Position numbers and translations under genes: made by a program
Shown here: positions 7,812 to 16,939 of the stretch, piece after piece
Layout: each line of letters opens with the position of its first letter
Position numbering within the stretch: the stretch's first letter is position 1
Notes under the pieces: model-generated
The model's database searches: none
What the model saw: the letters and a program-made list of their open reading frames with translations, nothing else
Told to the model about the DNA's origin: nothing
Source: Acidimicrobiia bacterium
GTDB lineage: Bacteria > Actinomycetota > Acidimicrobiia > Spongiisociales > Spongiisociaceae
DNA length: 51,977 bases
Assembly (NCBI GenBank): GCA_021296345.1
Contig: JAGWAN010000007.1
Location: 1 to 51,977, forward strand
Reading direction: 5' to 3'

Positions 7812-10800
7812 ATGCTGACCGGCTTACGAGCCGGTCTCTCCGACCTGTACGATCGCCAACGGATGCCTTCTTTGCCGGAGTTCGTGGTCTTCGATCTGGA
7901 GACGAACGCCGATCGACCGGATCCTTCAGAACACGAGATCATCCAGATCGGGGCGGTCGCCGCAGGACCCGCCGGCGAGACGGACCGTTTCGAGACCCTG
8001 GTCCGGCCCGAGCGCAGGTTGCCCGACCGCATCACCCGCTTGACAGGCCTCGAATACGCCGACTTGGCCGGTGCGCCTTCCCTGAAGGATGCTCTCGGCC
8101 GGTTCTTCGCCTGGGTCGGCGACCGGCCGATGATCGCCCACAACGGTCTGGGCTACGACTTCGTGGTTCTTGACGCCGCCTCCGCCGTGACCGGTCTCGA
8201 CGTGCCTTCGGGTCCCCGGCTCGATTCCCTGGAACTCGCCCACCTGGTCCACCCGCGGGCGGGCGCGGGCATCCGGGGATCGGACGGGAGCCGGCCGCCG
8301 TCCGGACGGGGGCTGGACGGCCTAGCTGCCCTCTACGGGATCCCGGGCCGGGACCGTCACGATGCTCTGGTGGACGCGCGAATGACCCACGAGATCGTGC
8401 TGAACCTGTTGGAGGAACTCGATCGGCCCGTGCCCGGTCGCCGCCTGCAGCGCCGGGTTCTAGGTCTGGTCGGGCATCCCTGGGCCGGGTTCGTCACCGT
8501 ACCCGAACAGCCGGTACCCCTCCACGAGGTAGTCCCCAAACCGGCTCCAGGAAGAGGGATCGAACCCACCGACCGATTCGACATCAGGCGGGTCGTCGGG
8601 GCATTCCTGGAGGGGGGAGCCTTGATGACCGGCGGGCGAACGCCGCGTGCCCAGCAGGCGGAGATGGCCCGCCTGGTGTCCGAGACCATCTCGCTCTCCG
8701 GATCGCGGACCATGATCGAGGCGCCAACCGGGACCGGCAAGACGCTGGCCTACCTGGTCCCCGCCATCGAGATGGCCCGGGCCTCCGGGCTCAAGGCTGT
8801 GATCACACCCCATTCGCGAGTCCTGCAGGATCAGATCCTGGCCACATTGGAGGAACTCGAAGCCCAGATCGGACCGTTCTCCAAGGTGATCATGAAGGGT
8901 CGGGCGAACTACATCAGCCTGAAGGCTCTGGATACGGAGCTCACCGGCCTGGAAGAGGATACGGACCGGAGTTCTCTCCACCATGACGTGGGAATGGCGC
9001 TGGCGATCCTCTGCGGCTGGGTGGCGGAGACACCGAGCGGGGACTGGGCCGATCTTCGCACCGCAGCGATCAGAGATCGGCTGGCGCCACTGCGGTTCTT
9101 CCGCTGGAAACTGCGCGTCTCTACCCGGCCGGGCCCGGTGCGGGACCCGCTCGACGCGCTGGACTTCTATCGCCGCGCTCGACACGCGTTGAGGCACTCC
9201 CACGTAGCGATCCTCAACCATGCCCTTCTCGCCACGGATCCGGGTCTCGGCGAAGGCTTCAACCTCATCATCGACGAGGCCCACGACCTGGAGGATTCGG
9301 TCACCGCCGCCGCCAGCCGGACCGTGACCGGCGAACAACTCGAACGGTTGTGCCTCGCCATCTGGGACCGCGCGCAGCGGCACGGGCTGGCGGCCAGACT
9401 GGCGTCCGCCACCGGCGCCGACCTCGGAAACGAGAAGATCACGGCGATGCGCCAAGCCGTGGACCATGCCCGCGCCGCCATCGAGGCGCTCGGATCTCCC
9501 CTCACCGAATACCTGAGGGACCGGACCGGCGTCACCCGTGAGGAAGCCGCCCGCTACGGCGCCTCCTACCGGATCCGGCGGGGTGTCGACACCCGCCACC
9601 CGTCCTACCGGAAGGTCATCCAGCGGGAACGGGCCATGCGCACCGGTCTGCGGAGGCTGGTCGACAGCCTCGACGACTTCGTGGTTCCGAAGGTGTTGCG
9701 GGGCCGGTACCGGCGGTACGCGCTGGAGGACGAGATCGTGCGCCTGGGCAGGGAGCTGCGGGAGGCGGACAAACTGGTCGGCGCCGTGCTGCGGGCCTCG
9801 ACCGACCTACGTCTCTTCGAGGACGAGGACGATCTCGGCACGACGGAATGGATCAACATCGCCGAGGTCTCCTACGCGGGCACGGCATCCGAGATGGAGG
9901 AGCTCGGGAATGAGGATGCCCCCGACGAGAGCAACTGGCGGTGGGCTCTTCGGAGGGTTCCGCTCTCGGTGGCCGGCATGCTGTCGGACCTCTGGGAGCG
10001 GAGCCACTCGACCGTGCTCACCTCGGCAACGCTGCGGAGCGGGAACAGCTTCGACTACCTGATTAGGCGTCTCGGCATCGGCTCGGCCCGAACCGAGGTG
10101 CTCGACTCCCCGTTCGACAGGCTTCCTGAACAGCACCTGCTGCTGCTCACCGACTACTTACCTGCTCCGCGAAGCAGCCTGATGGATCGCTTCACCGAGA
10201 CGGAGGCCCGCGAGATCCCGCGGCTGTGCGTGGCCGGCAACGGCGGCGCCATGGCGCTGATGACCGCCCGCGCCCGGCTCGAGTACGTCCGGGACCACGC
10301 CCGTCCCCATCTGGCGCCTCTGGGGCTCGAACTCCTCGCCCAGGGAGACGACTCCTCCCCGGCGCTCGTCGCGCGCATGAGGACCGACCGGTCCGCCTCG
10401 TTGCTGGGGCTGAGATCGTTCTGGGAGGGGGTGGACATACCCGGAGAGGCATTGCGTCTCCTGATCATCGAGAAGATCCCGTTCGACTCGATCGGCGATC
10501 CGGTGGTGGCCGCCCGCACGGACCTGATCGAGCGGCAGGGCAGGGATCCCTTCGCCCTGTACATAGTCCCCAGGGCCGCCATCGCCTTCGCTCAGGGGGT
10601 CGGGAGGCTGATCCGATCCACCGACGACGAGGGTGTCACCGTGGTGCTCGACAACCGGCTCCGCCGTCCGGTCGGCTACCGGGACGTGCTGCTGCAAAGC
10701 CTCTCCGGACCCCCTACGCAGGTGAACGTCAACACTCCCGACCAGGCGTACCGGGCGATCACCGACCATTTGCGCATCGATCTCGACGAGGAACGTCAGC

Positions 10801-12965
10801 GCCGGATCGACAGCATTCCCGGGATCAGAACGCTCTCCCAGAGCGCCCTCGAGGTCTCCGACGGCGAGCCGCTCGGCCCCGACACCATCCGCGAACGGCT
10901 CGAAACGGCCCGCGAGTGGCTCGGCTTCAAGGCTTGGCGGCCCGGCCAGGAGGAGATCATGACCCGGTTCATGAGCAGCGAGGACGTGGTGGCCGTCCTC
11001 CCCACCGGATCGGGCAAGTCGGTGACCTACCAGGTACCCGCCCTCCTCTCCCCCGGTGTGACGCTGGTGGTCTCTCCCCTGATCGCCCTCATGAGGGACC
11101 AGGTCGACAACCTGCGCTCCAGGGGGGTCACCGAAGCGGCGGCCATATACGCGGGCGTCGGCCAGGCCGAGCAACGCGACATCCTCCGGGCCGCGGCCTC
11201 CGGCCACATCAAGCTGCTCTACGTGAGCCCGGAACGGTTGTGGTCACCGATGTTCCGATCCTGGCTGGGGAAGGTGGACGTGAGGAGGGTCGCCATCGAC
11301 GAGGCCCATTGCATCTCGCTGTGGGGCCATTCCTTCCGGCCCGAGTACGCCGTGATCCCGCGAGCCGTCTCCGCCATCACCTCCCAACGGCTACCCGTGC
11401 TGGCGGTGACCGCCACCGCCACTCCCGAGGTGCTTGATGACATATCCGCCCTGCTGGAACTGTCGGACCCGTCCAAACTGGCCGGTTCGGCGAACCGGGA
11501 GGAGATCCGCTACTTCGTGGAGCGATGCCGGGATAAGCGGGATCGGGACCTCCAGGTCGCCAGGGTCGTGGAGGCTTTCCGGCGCAAGAGCGCCATCGTC
11601 TACGCCCCGACCCGCAAGGACACCACCCGGCTGTCATCGCTGCTACGCATCTTCGGGCACCGCGTACGTCCCTACAGCAGTGCCATGGAGTACACCGAAA
11701 GGGAACACACCGAGGACGCGTTCCGGCACGGCGAGATCGATGTGGTGGTGGCCACCAAGGCCTTCGGCCTGGGGATCGACAAGCCGGACATCGCCCTGAT
11801 CGTGCATCTCGAGATGCCCGCCTCCATCGAGGAGTATGTGCAGGAAACCGGCCGGGTGGCCCGCGGCGCCCGTGACGGTACAGGGCCGGAGACGGGCACG
11901 GCGGTGCTCATGGTCACTCCGCGGGACTGCCGGATCCACGATTACTTCGTCCGGTCCTCCGTCCCGGAACTCGACGAGGTCTACGAGGTCTTCGACCGGC
12001 TTGGACCAGGAATGAACTTTCTCGACCCCGCCTCACTCTCCGACCAGCCCGACGAGCACGACGGGCAACGGGCTCAGGCTACGGCACTGGCCCTGCACTA
12101 CCTGGACGGGATCGGCGCCATCCGCAGGAATCAGGGCTTCGTCGTGCAAGGCCGGGTCACCCTGGTAGAGAACACTTGGCCACGGTTCGATGAGTACCGG
12201 CGAAGGCACCCGGCGCGGGCCGGACAGGCAAGGGCGGTTCTGCAGCACGCCGAGAAGGTCGGTGGCGACTACCGGTGGAAGTCCTGGCGGGACCGCCTCG
12301 GCATGACGCCACGGGAAATCGAGTCGGTGCTCCTGGATCTGCAGAAGGCGGATGTGTGCGACTTCACCGGCTGGAGGTTCGGTTGGGCGCTCGATCGCAT
12401 GGAGCATGTGGAGCCGGACAGGCCCCGCCTGCGCGAGTTGTTGCTCGGCCAGCGCGAGTTGGTGGAACAGCGGGCGATCAGGGCCCGAGAACTGGCGCGT
12501 CGCCCTCCCGATTGCCGCCGGCGCGAGGTGCTGGCCTACCTGGGCGAGAGCGAGCCGGGATTCGACACCTGCGGTGGCTGCGACGCCTGCAGCCCCGGCC
12601 TGCCCCGCCCATGGAAGGAGATCGAGATACTCCCGGATCAGGTACAGGAGGCGGTGAAGGAGACCGCCACCGTCAGCATCCTGATCCTGGTCGACAGCGT
12701 CTCACGGGGTCAGTGGTCCCGGCGCAACCTCGTCCGGACGCTGCGGGGAGACGGCGGCGGGCCATACCCGCTCGATCGGAGCCTGACCCTGCACAGCTGT
12801 TTCGCGCAGCTGGCCATGCTGACCACCGACCAGATCGACGATCAGATCGAGGCGCTGATCGACGATGACATCCTGGAAGCGATCGCTCCGAAGGGTCGTA
12901 GCTACGAGACGCTGCGGCTCACCGACCACGGCCGCTTGGTGGTGCGAGGACGCTACGCCCGCTAG
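7812..12965 (+). CDS. fused DEDDh exonuclease - DinG-like helicase - RecQ helicase
   Basis: A 1,717-residue protein with three enzymes in one chain. Residues 20-200: a DnaQ-like 3'-5' exonuclease with VVFDLETN (Asp28, Glu30), IAHNGLGYDFVVLD near 107 and RHDALVDA near 182. Residues 280-950: an XPD/DinG-type helicase with Walker A EAPTGTGKT, DEAH in IIDEAHDLED near 486 and motif VI GVGRLIRS near 929. Residues 1040-1717: a RecQ helicase with LPTGSGKS, IDEAHCISLWGHSFRPEY, the four-Cys zinc site (DCRRR, then CGGCDAC) and an RQC winged helix. The four DinG iron-sulfur cysteines are missing. ATG 7812 and ATG 7863 are both possible starts; neither has a strong Shine-Dalgarno. An SF1 helicase follows after 43 bases. 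Predicted role: DNA repair or defence. Confidence 0.92.
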   Translation: MLTGLRAGLSDLYDRQRMPSLPEFVVFDLETNADRPDPSEHEIIQIGAVAAGPAGETDRFETLVRPERRLPDRITRLTGLEYADLAGAPSLKDALGRFFAWVGDRPMIAHNGLGYDFVVLDAASAVTGLDVPSGPRLDSLELAHLVHPRAGAGIRGSDGSRPPSGRGLDGLAALYGIPGRDRHDALVDARMTHEIVLNLLEELDRPVPGRRLQRRVLGLVGHPWAGFVTVPEQPVPLHEVVPKPAPGRGIEPTDRFDIRRVVGAFLEGGALMTGGRTPRAQQAEMARLVSETISLSGSRTMIEAPTGTGKTLAYLVPAIEMARASGLKAVITPHSRVLQDQILATLEELEAQIGPFSKVIMKGRANYISLKALDTELTGLEEDTDRSSLHHDVGMALAILCGWVAETPSGDWADLRTAAIRDRLAPLRFFRWKLRVSTRPGPVRDPLDALDFYRRARHALRHSHVAILNHALLATDPGLGEGFNLIIDEAHDLEDSVTAAASRTVTGEQLERLCLAIWDRAQRHGLAARLASATGADLGNEKITAMRQAVDHARAAIEALGSPLTEYLRDRTGVTREEAARYGASYRIRRGVDTRHPSYRKVIQRERAMRTGLRRLVDSLDDFVVPKVLRGRYRRYALEDEIVRLGRELREADKLVGAVLRASTDLRLFEDEDDLGTTEWINIAEVSYAGTASEMEELGNEDAPDESNWRWALRRVPLSVAGMLSDLWERSHSTVLTSATLRSGNSFDYLIRRLGIGSARTEVLDSPFDRLPEQHLLLLTDYLPAPRSSLMDRFTETEAREIPRLCVAGNGGAMALMTARARLEYVRDHARPHLAPLGLELLAQGDDSSPALVARMRTDRSASLLGLRSFWEGVDIPGEALRLLIIEKIPFDSIGDPVVAARTDLIERQGRDPFALYIVPRAAIAFAQGVGRLIRSTDDEGVTVVLDNRLRRPVGYRDVLLQSLSGPPTQVNVNTPDQAYRAITDHLRIDLDEERQRRIDSIPGIRTLSQSALEVSDGEPLGPDTIRERLETAREWLGFKAWRPGQEEIMTRFMSSEDVVAVLPTGSGKSVTYQVPALLSPGVTLVVSPLIALMRDQVDNLRSRGVTEAAAIYAGVGQAEQRDILRAAASGHIKLLYVSPERLWSPMFRSWLGKVDVRRVAIDEAHCISLWGHSFRPEYAVIPRAVSAITSQRLPVLAVTATATPEVLDDISALLELSDPSKLAGSANREEIRYFVERCRDKRDRDLQVARVVEAFRRKSAIVYAPTRKDTTRLSSLLRIFGHRVRPYSSAMEYTEREHTEDAFRHGEIDVVVATKAFGLGIDKPDIALIVHLEMPASIEEYVQETGRVARGARDGTGPETGTAVLMVTPRDCRIHDYFVRSSVPELDEVYEVFDRLGPGMNFLDPASLSDQPDEHDGQRAQATALALHYLDGIGAIRRNQGFVVQGRVTLVENTWPRFDEYRRRHPARAGQARAVLQHAEKVGGDYRWKSWRDRLGMTPREIESVLLDLQKADVCDFTGWRFGWALDRMEHVEPDRPRLRELLLGQRELVEQRAIRARELARRPPDCRRREVLAYLGESEPGFDTCGGCDACSPGLPRPWKEIEILPDQVQEAVKETATVSILILVDSVSRGQWSRRNLVRTLRGDGGGPYPLDRSLTLHSCFAQLAMLTTDQIDDQIEALIDDDILEAIAPKGRSYETLRLTDHGRLVVRGRYAR

Positions 12966-13008
12966 CAGGCCCGGTCCGGATCAGGCATCCGCGTAACATG
13001 TTCGCCGG

Positions 13009-14826
13009 ATGGCGTTCCTGATTCCCGAGAACATTCCCAGCCGGTCCAGCGTGCCCGATCGTCTCCGGCATGTAGCCCGGGCAGTTCGCGACTTCCTGCC
13101 GGACGAGACCACGGTCTGGCTCGAAGCGAATGATGACGAGCCTCCGTACCTCCTGGTCCTGGACCCGGGCGCCGGCATCCTCCTGATGGAAGCGCCCCCG
13201 GCGCCGAGGGAGGGCCGCCGCAGGCCCCGGTGGATGCGTCAGGTGTTGAAAGAGGAAGCGATCGTCGGGATAAGGGAGGACGTCGCCGAGCGTGCCGCCT
13301 ATCTGCAGGCCCGGATCGACCGGTCGCTGGTTCGTTCATTGCCGGTCTGCCATGTGGTGGCGTTTCCGGACCGGGACCAGCCGGTCGAGGGATTGCAACT
13401 CTCGGACAACCAGGCCCTGCTGCTTGGAACCGACATGACCGAGACCCGCCTTCACACGTCTGTCAGACGGATACTGGGCGCTGAGATCTCCACTCCTTTG
13501 AGCGAGCAGGAGGAGAACCGGGTGCGAGCGGAGATCAATCCCGGCGTGGTCATCGACCCGAAGGTGATAGGGGCGGAATCGGAGCGAGGCCAGACCCTGC
13601 CCCTGTTCCAGGAACCCGACGTGGCCCCGCAAGACATCATCCGGGTTATGGACCGCCGCCAGGAGAGACTGGCTGAGCACATGGGCTGGGGATACCGGAT
13701 GCTCCGAGGCGTGGCGGGTAGCGGCAAGACGTTGGTGCTGACCCACCGGGCCCGCTTCCTGCACGACAACTTCCGGAACTTCCGCATTCTCGTGCTGTGC
13801 TACAACCGGTTGCTGGCCAACGCCCTGGAGGCGACGGTAGGCCGGAGCGACCGGATGACCGTATTCAACATCGACCGGCTGGCGTACCGGCTTGCGGGAA
13901 GGGCAGGAGCGCCGGGAAAACTGGATTTCGAGGACCAACGGCGCCGAGCCGTGGACGCAGCCAACCGGCTGCCCGACTCCCGCCGGTACGACATCGTGCT
14001 GGTCGATGAGGCCCAGGACTTCGATCACGCCGGTCTCGACCTGGCCTACGCGATGCTCAAGACGTCCCGCCGGAACCTCCAACCCGCCGGCCTGGACCTG
14101 CGCTCCTACCACGCCGGTCACCTCGTCCTGGCATTGGACAGCGCCCAGAATGTCTACCGGCGTGCCATGACTTGGAACCCGCCCGAGATGACCGCCCGCG
14201 GACGCACCACGATCTTCCGGCGCAACTACCGCAACACGCGACAGATCCTGGAGCTCGCCTGGAGCTTCCTGGATGGATCCGCCACCGAAGGATCAACCAC
14301 GAGACTCGATGAGGACGGGGTGATCCTTCCCGAAGCGAGCTACCGGCAAGGCCCCGTTCCGAGGGTTCTCGAATGCGGGGATCTTCGAGACGAGGCCGGG
14401 GCTATGGCGGCCGAGGTAGCGCGCCTCGTCTCCGAAGGGGTCAATGTCAAAGACATCGCCATCATGTATGGACACCGGGACCTCCAAGACGAGTTGTGGA
14501 AGGAGTGCAGGAGGAGAAGCCTTCCCTATTTCCACATCCAGCACAGGGGCGGCAAGCGTTCGGAGGACCGCCGAGACCTGGCCATGAGCATCCGCGACAG
14601 AGTCCGGGTATCGACCATCCACGGCCTCAAGGGCCTGGAGTTCAGCCGGATCGTGATCGGAGGTGTCAACCAGGTCTACGCCCACGATGTCCCCGAGGAG
14701 GAACAGACCGGGGCCGCCAAGCGCATCGTCTATGTCGGTATGACAAGGGCAATGGACGAATTGGTCATCACCTACTCAGGTGCCGGAGAGTTAGGACACG
14801 CCCTCCGCAACGCCTGCCGGGCATAG
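13009..14826 (+). CDS. SF1 (UvrD/DUF2075-like) helicase with divergent NERD-like N-terminus
   Basis: A 605-residue protein. Residues 210-600 are a superfamily 1 helicase: Walker A GVAGSGKT near 235, Walker B VDEAQDF near 331, FRRNYRNT near 402, STIHGLKGLEF near 534 and YVGMTRAMDEL near 575. The first 200 residues resemble the NERD nuclease-related domain seen in such helicases (LVLDPGAGILLMEA, LPVCHVVAFP), but the expected Glu-x-Lys reads MEAPPA, so nuclease activity is doubtful. It starts 43 bases after the exonuclease-DinG-RecQ gene on the same strand with no terminator between, so the two form a cassette. ATP-driven unwinding of damaged or foreign DNA is likely; the precise pathway is unknown. 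Confidence 0.88.
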   Translation: MAFLIPENIPSRSSVPDRLRHVARAVRDFLPDETTVWLEANDDEPPYLLVLDPGAGILLMEAPPAPREGRRRPRWMRQVLKEEAIVGIREDVAERAAYLQARIDRSLVRSLPVCHVVAFPDRDQPVEGLQLSDNQALLLGTDMTETRLHTSVRRILGAEISTPLSEQEENRVRAEINPGVVIDPKVIGAESERGQTLPLFQEPDVAPQDIIRVMDRRQERLAEHMGWGYRMLRGVAGSGKTLVLTHRARFLHDNFRNFRILVLCYNRLLANALEATVGRSDRMTVFNIDRLAYRLAGRAGAPGKLDFEDQRRRAVDAANRLPDSRRYDIVLVDEAQDFDHAGLDLAYAMLKTSRRNLQPAGLDLRSYHAGHLVLALDSAQNVYRRAMTWNPPEMTARGRTTIFRRNYRNTRQILELAWSFLDGSATEGSTTRLDEDGVILPEASYRQGPVPRVLECGDLRDEAGAMAAEVARLVSEGVNVKDIAIMYGHRDLQDELWKECRRRSLPYFHIQHRGGKRSEDRRDLAMSIRDRVRVSTIHGLKGLEFSRIVIGGVNQVYAHDVPEEEQTGAAKRIVYVGMTRAMDELVITYSGAGELGHALRNACRA

Positions 14827-14900
14827 GAGGGGGCTGATCCTCATCGGTTTCTCTCCGGCCTTCTAGGATCGGCACCGGCACGGACAAGAAGGTATGCACC

Positions 14901-15701
14901 ATGATCGAAGAGCGGTTCTCGATGGCCGGGCGGCGGGCCGTGGTGACCGGTGGCGGTGGGGGGTTCGGGAGAGCCTTCTGCCGGATCCTTGCCGAGGCGG
15001 GGGCAGAGGTCATCCCGGTGGACATAGATGGCGCCGCCGCCGAAGAGACCGCATCGCTGGTGACCGGGGCCGGTGGCCAGGCCTGGGCGATCGAGTGCGA
15101 TGTGGCGGATGCAACCGCTGTCGAGGGGATGACCGAGCGGCTGGCGGAGACCGGCTCGGGCGTGGACGTGCTGATCAACAACGCCGGTAACTCCCCGCCG
15201 TCGAGGCGGGTGGCGGACATCCCGGTCCAGGAATGGGATGATGTGATCGCGGTCAACCTGCGGAGCGTCTTCTTGTGTACCCGAGCCCTGATTCCGATGA
15301 TGCTGACCACCGAGAGCCCGTCCATCGTGAACATCGCCTCGGTGCTGGGGATGAGGGGATTCCACCCTGACGTCATCTCCCAGGCCGGGTACGCCGCCTC
15401 CAAGGCGGGCATGATCGGACTCACCCTCCAGACCGCGGCCGACTACGGGGAATTCGGGCTGCGCGCCAACGCCGTGGCTCCCGGTTGGCATCTCGGCACC
15501 AATCTGAGCAAGCGGGCCGGCAACTTCGCCACCCCCGAACAGGAGGCCCGTCTCCAGCGCACTCTGCGCGAGAGGGTTCCGCTCCAGCGAGCCTCGACCG
15601 CCGAAGAGCTCGCTCCCCTGGTCCTCTACCTGGCCAGCGACGCCTCTCGCTTCGTCAGCGGTGCGGTCATGACCCACGATGGCGGATGGACCGCCATATG
15701 A
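14901..15701 (+). CDS. short-chain dehydrogenase/reductase (SDR)
   Basis: A 266-residue classical SDR. It has the nucleotide-binding loop TGGGGGFG at residues 16-23, INNAG at 92-96, Ser147 and the catalytic Tyr164-x3-Lys168 in GYAASK. The C-terminus, VSGAVMTHDGGWTAI, fits the FabG-like pattern. It oxidises or reduces an alcohol/ketone substrate with NAD(P). AAGAAGG lies a few bases upstream of the ATG. Its TGA overlaps the ATG of a second SDR (ATGA at 15698-15701), so the two are translationally coupled. A decayed copy of an SDR 3' end similar to this one lies at 17795-17857. Confidence 0.93.
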   Translation: MIEERFSMAGRRAVVTGGGGGFGRAFCRILAEAGAEVIPVDIDGAAAEETASLVTGAGGQAWAIECDVADATAVEGMTERLAETGSGVDVLINNAGNSPPSRRVADIPVQEWDDVIAVNLRSVFLCTRALIPMMLTTESPSIVNIASVLGMRGFHPDVISQAGYAASKAGMIGLTLQTAADYGEFGLRANAVAPGWHLGTNLSKRAGNFATPEQEARLQRTLRERVPLQRASTAEELAPLVLYLASDASRFVSGAVMTHDGGWTAI

Positions 15702-16465
15702 CGGCGGCCGGCGGCGCCCTGGCCGGCCGGACGGCCATCGTGACCGGAGGGGCCCAGGGAATCGGAAGGAGGGTCGCCGAGCGGTTCGCCGACGAAGGGG
15801 CATGGGTGGTCATCGCCGATATCCAGGGTGACCTAGCCCATGAAGTTGCCGACTCCATCCTCCGCAACGGAGGCAGGGCCCTGGCCATCCGGACCGACGT
15901 GGCGGATGCGGAGGGCGTGGACCGCATGGCCGAACGCACCCGGAGGAACGTCGGCACGGTCGACATCCTGGTGAACAACGCCGCCGATATGGCAGGGCTC
16001 CGCCGGCAGCCATTCGACAGGATCACCGAAGCGGAGTGGGATCGGACGATGGCCGTCAACGTCAAGGGCATGTGGCTGATGGTCAAAGCCGTCGCCGGCG
16101 GTATGCGGGAGGCCGGATACGGAAAGATCATCAACATGTCCTCCGATCTGGTGCTGTCGGGAGTGCCCGGAATGGCCCACTACGTGAGCTCGAAGGGCGC
16201 AATCTGGGCATTGACCAGAACGCTTGCCCACGAGCTCGGACCCGACGGGATCCGGGTGAACGCGGTGGCGCCCGGCTTCACCGAGACCGAATCGGCCCTC
16301 CGCCTCGGTGGAGATGCCCCCGTGCGCAGCATCGTGCGGCGAGCGATTCGTAGGGCCGAGACACCAGACGACCTCACCGGCACCATGCTCTACCTGGCGT
16401 CCGCGGACTCGGATTTCGTGACCGGCCAGCTGATCGCCGTGAACGGAGGATCCGTCCTGCATTGA
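15698..16465 (+). CDS. short-chain dehydrogenase/reductase (SDR), second of the pair
   Basis: A 255-residue classical SDR with TGGAQGIG at residues 16-23, LVNNAAD near 91-97, Ser149 and Tyr162-x3-Lys166 in HYVSSKG. The in-frame region upstream belongs to the preceding gene in another frame; the start at 15698 is chosen because the ATG overlaps that gene's stop and places the glycine-rich loop at the normal distance. Two different SDRs in one operon often perform consecutive steps, or oxidise then reduce one centre. The substrate is unknown. After the stop there is no close downstream gene on this strand. Confidence 0.92.
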   Translation: MTAAGGALAGRTAIVTGGAQGIGRRVAERFADEGAWVVIADIQGDLAHEVADSILRNGGRALAIRTDVADAEGVDRMAERTRRNVGTVDILVNNAADMAGLRRQPFDRITEAEWDRTMAVNVKGMWLMVKAVAGGMREAGYGKIINMSSDLVLSGVPGMAHYVSSKGAIWALTRTLAHELGPDGIRVNAVAPGFTETESALRLGGDAPVRSIVRRAIRRAETPDDLTGTMLYLASADSDFVTGQLIAVNGGSVLH

Positions 16466-16581
16466 CGGCGCCTCCCGCTCGTCCGGGATGAGGAGTCATC
16501 CGCTGGTGCCCCGCGTCTTTAGTTCGCAGCGTTCCATAACGCCGTCGTGGGCGGCGCGGGTCCGACGCCCGGACAATGGGG

Positions 16582-16850
16582 TTGAAAGTGTCACCGCCCC
16601 GTCGCATACTGGCCGGCAGTCACCAACAACCACCGGTCTTCTGCTATCGACGTCGAGGGGGCCAGAGCCGGGATCAATTCGGGAGCGGACCCCGTTGGGG
16701 GGATAGCGGTACGCCGGACCGAAGGAGGTGGTGGCTGGGGGCCGGGCCCGCTGGGGCGGGGTCTGTTCCGGCGATTTTCGCGTTCTCGACGCCTTGGTAT
16801 ATGGGTGACGAACTACTGAATCAGGACGCTAGGAGGGTGCCGAAGAAACG
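16582..16850 (+). repeat. diverged intergenic repeat, copy A (possible ncRNA or mobile-element remnant)
   Basis: This copy lies in the 474-base gap between the SDR pair and a convergent amidohydrolase. It contains TTGAAA (16582-16587), a 17-base spacer and CATACT (16605-16610), a good promoter match. Further on are GGAGGTGGTGGCTGGGGG (16724-16741), TTTTCGCGTTCTCG (16775-16788), GGTGACGA (16804), GAATCAGG (16818) and GAGGGT (16833). The same blocks recur in copy B at 25442-25760 with nearly identical spacing. No long conserved frame is obvious, although GDE..NQ....RVP can be read in both copies. A small RNA gene or a decayed mobile element are both possible. Confidence 0.55.
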
Positions 16851-16939
16851 TCCCTTTGCCCTAACTACGATGACAGGATCCCTGGTCGGCGCCCGTCGGG
16901 TCAGGCTGTCCCCGTCTTTTCAGCACCATGCTCGGAGGT

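Noticed and set aside
10226..11437. 403-codon Arg/Pro-rich open frame inside the helicase fusion
   Set aside because: Same-strand shadow of the exonuclease-DinG-RecQ gene; composition is typical of an out-of-frame reading of high-GC coding DNA.
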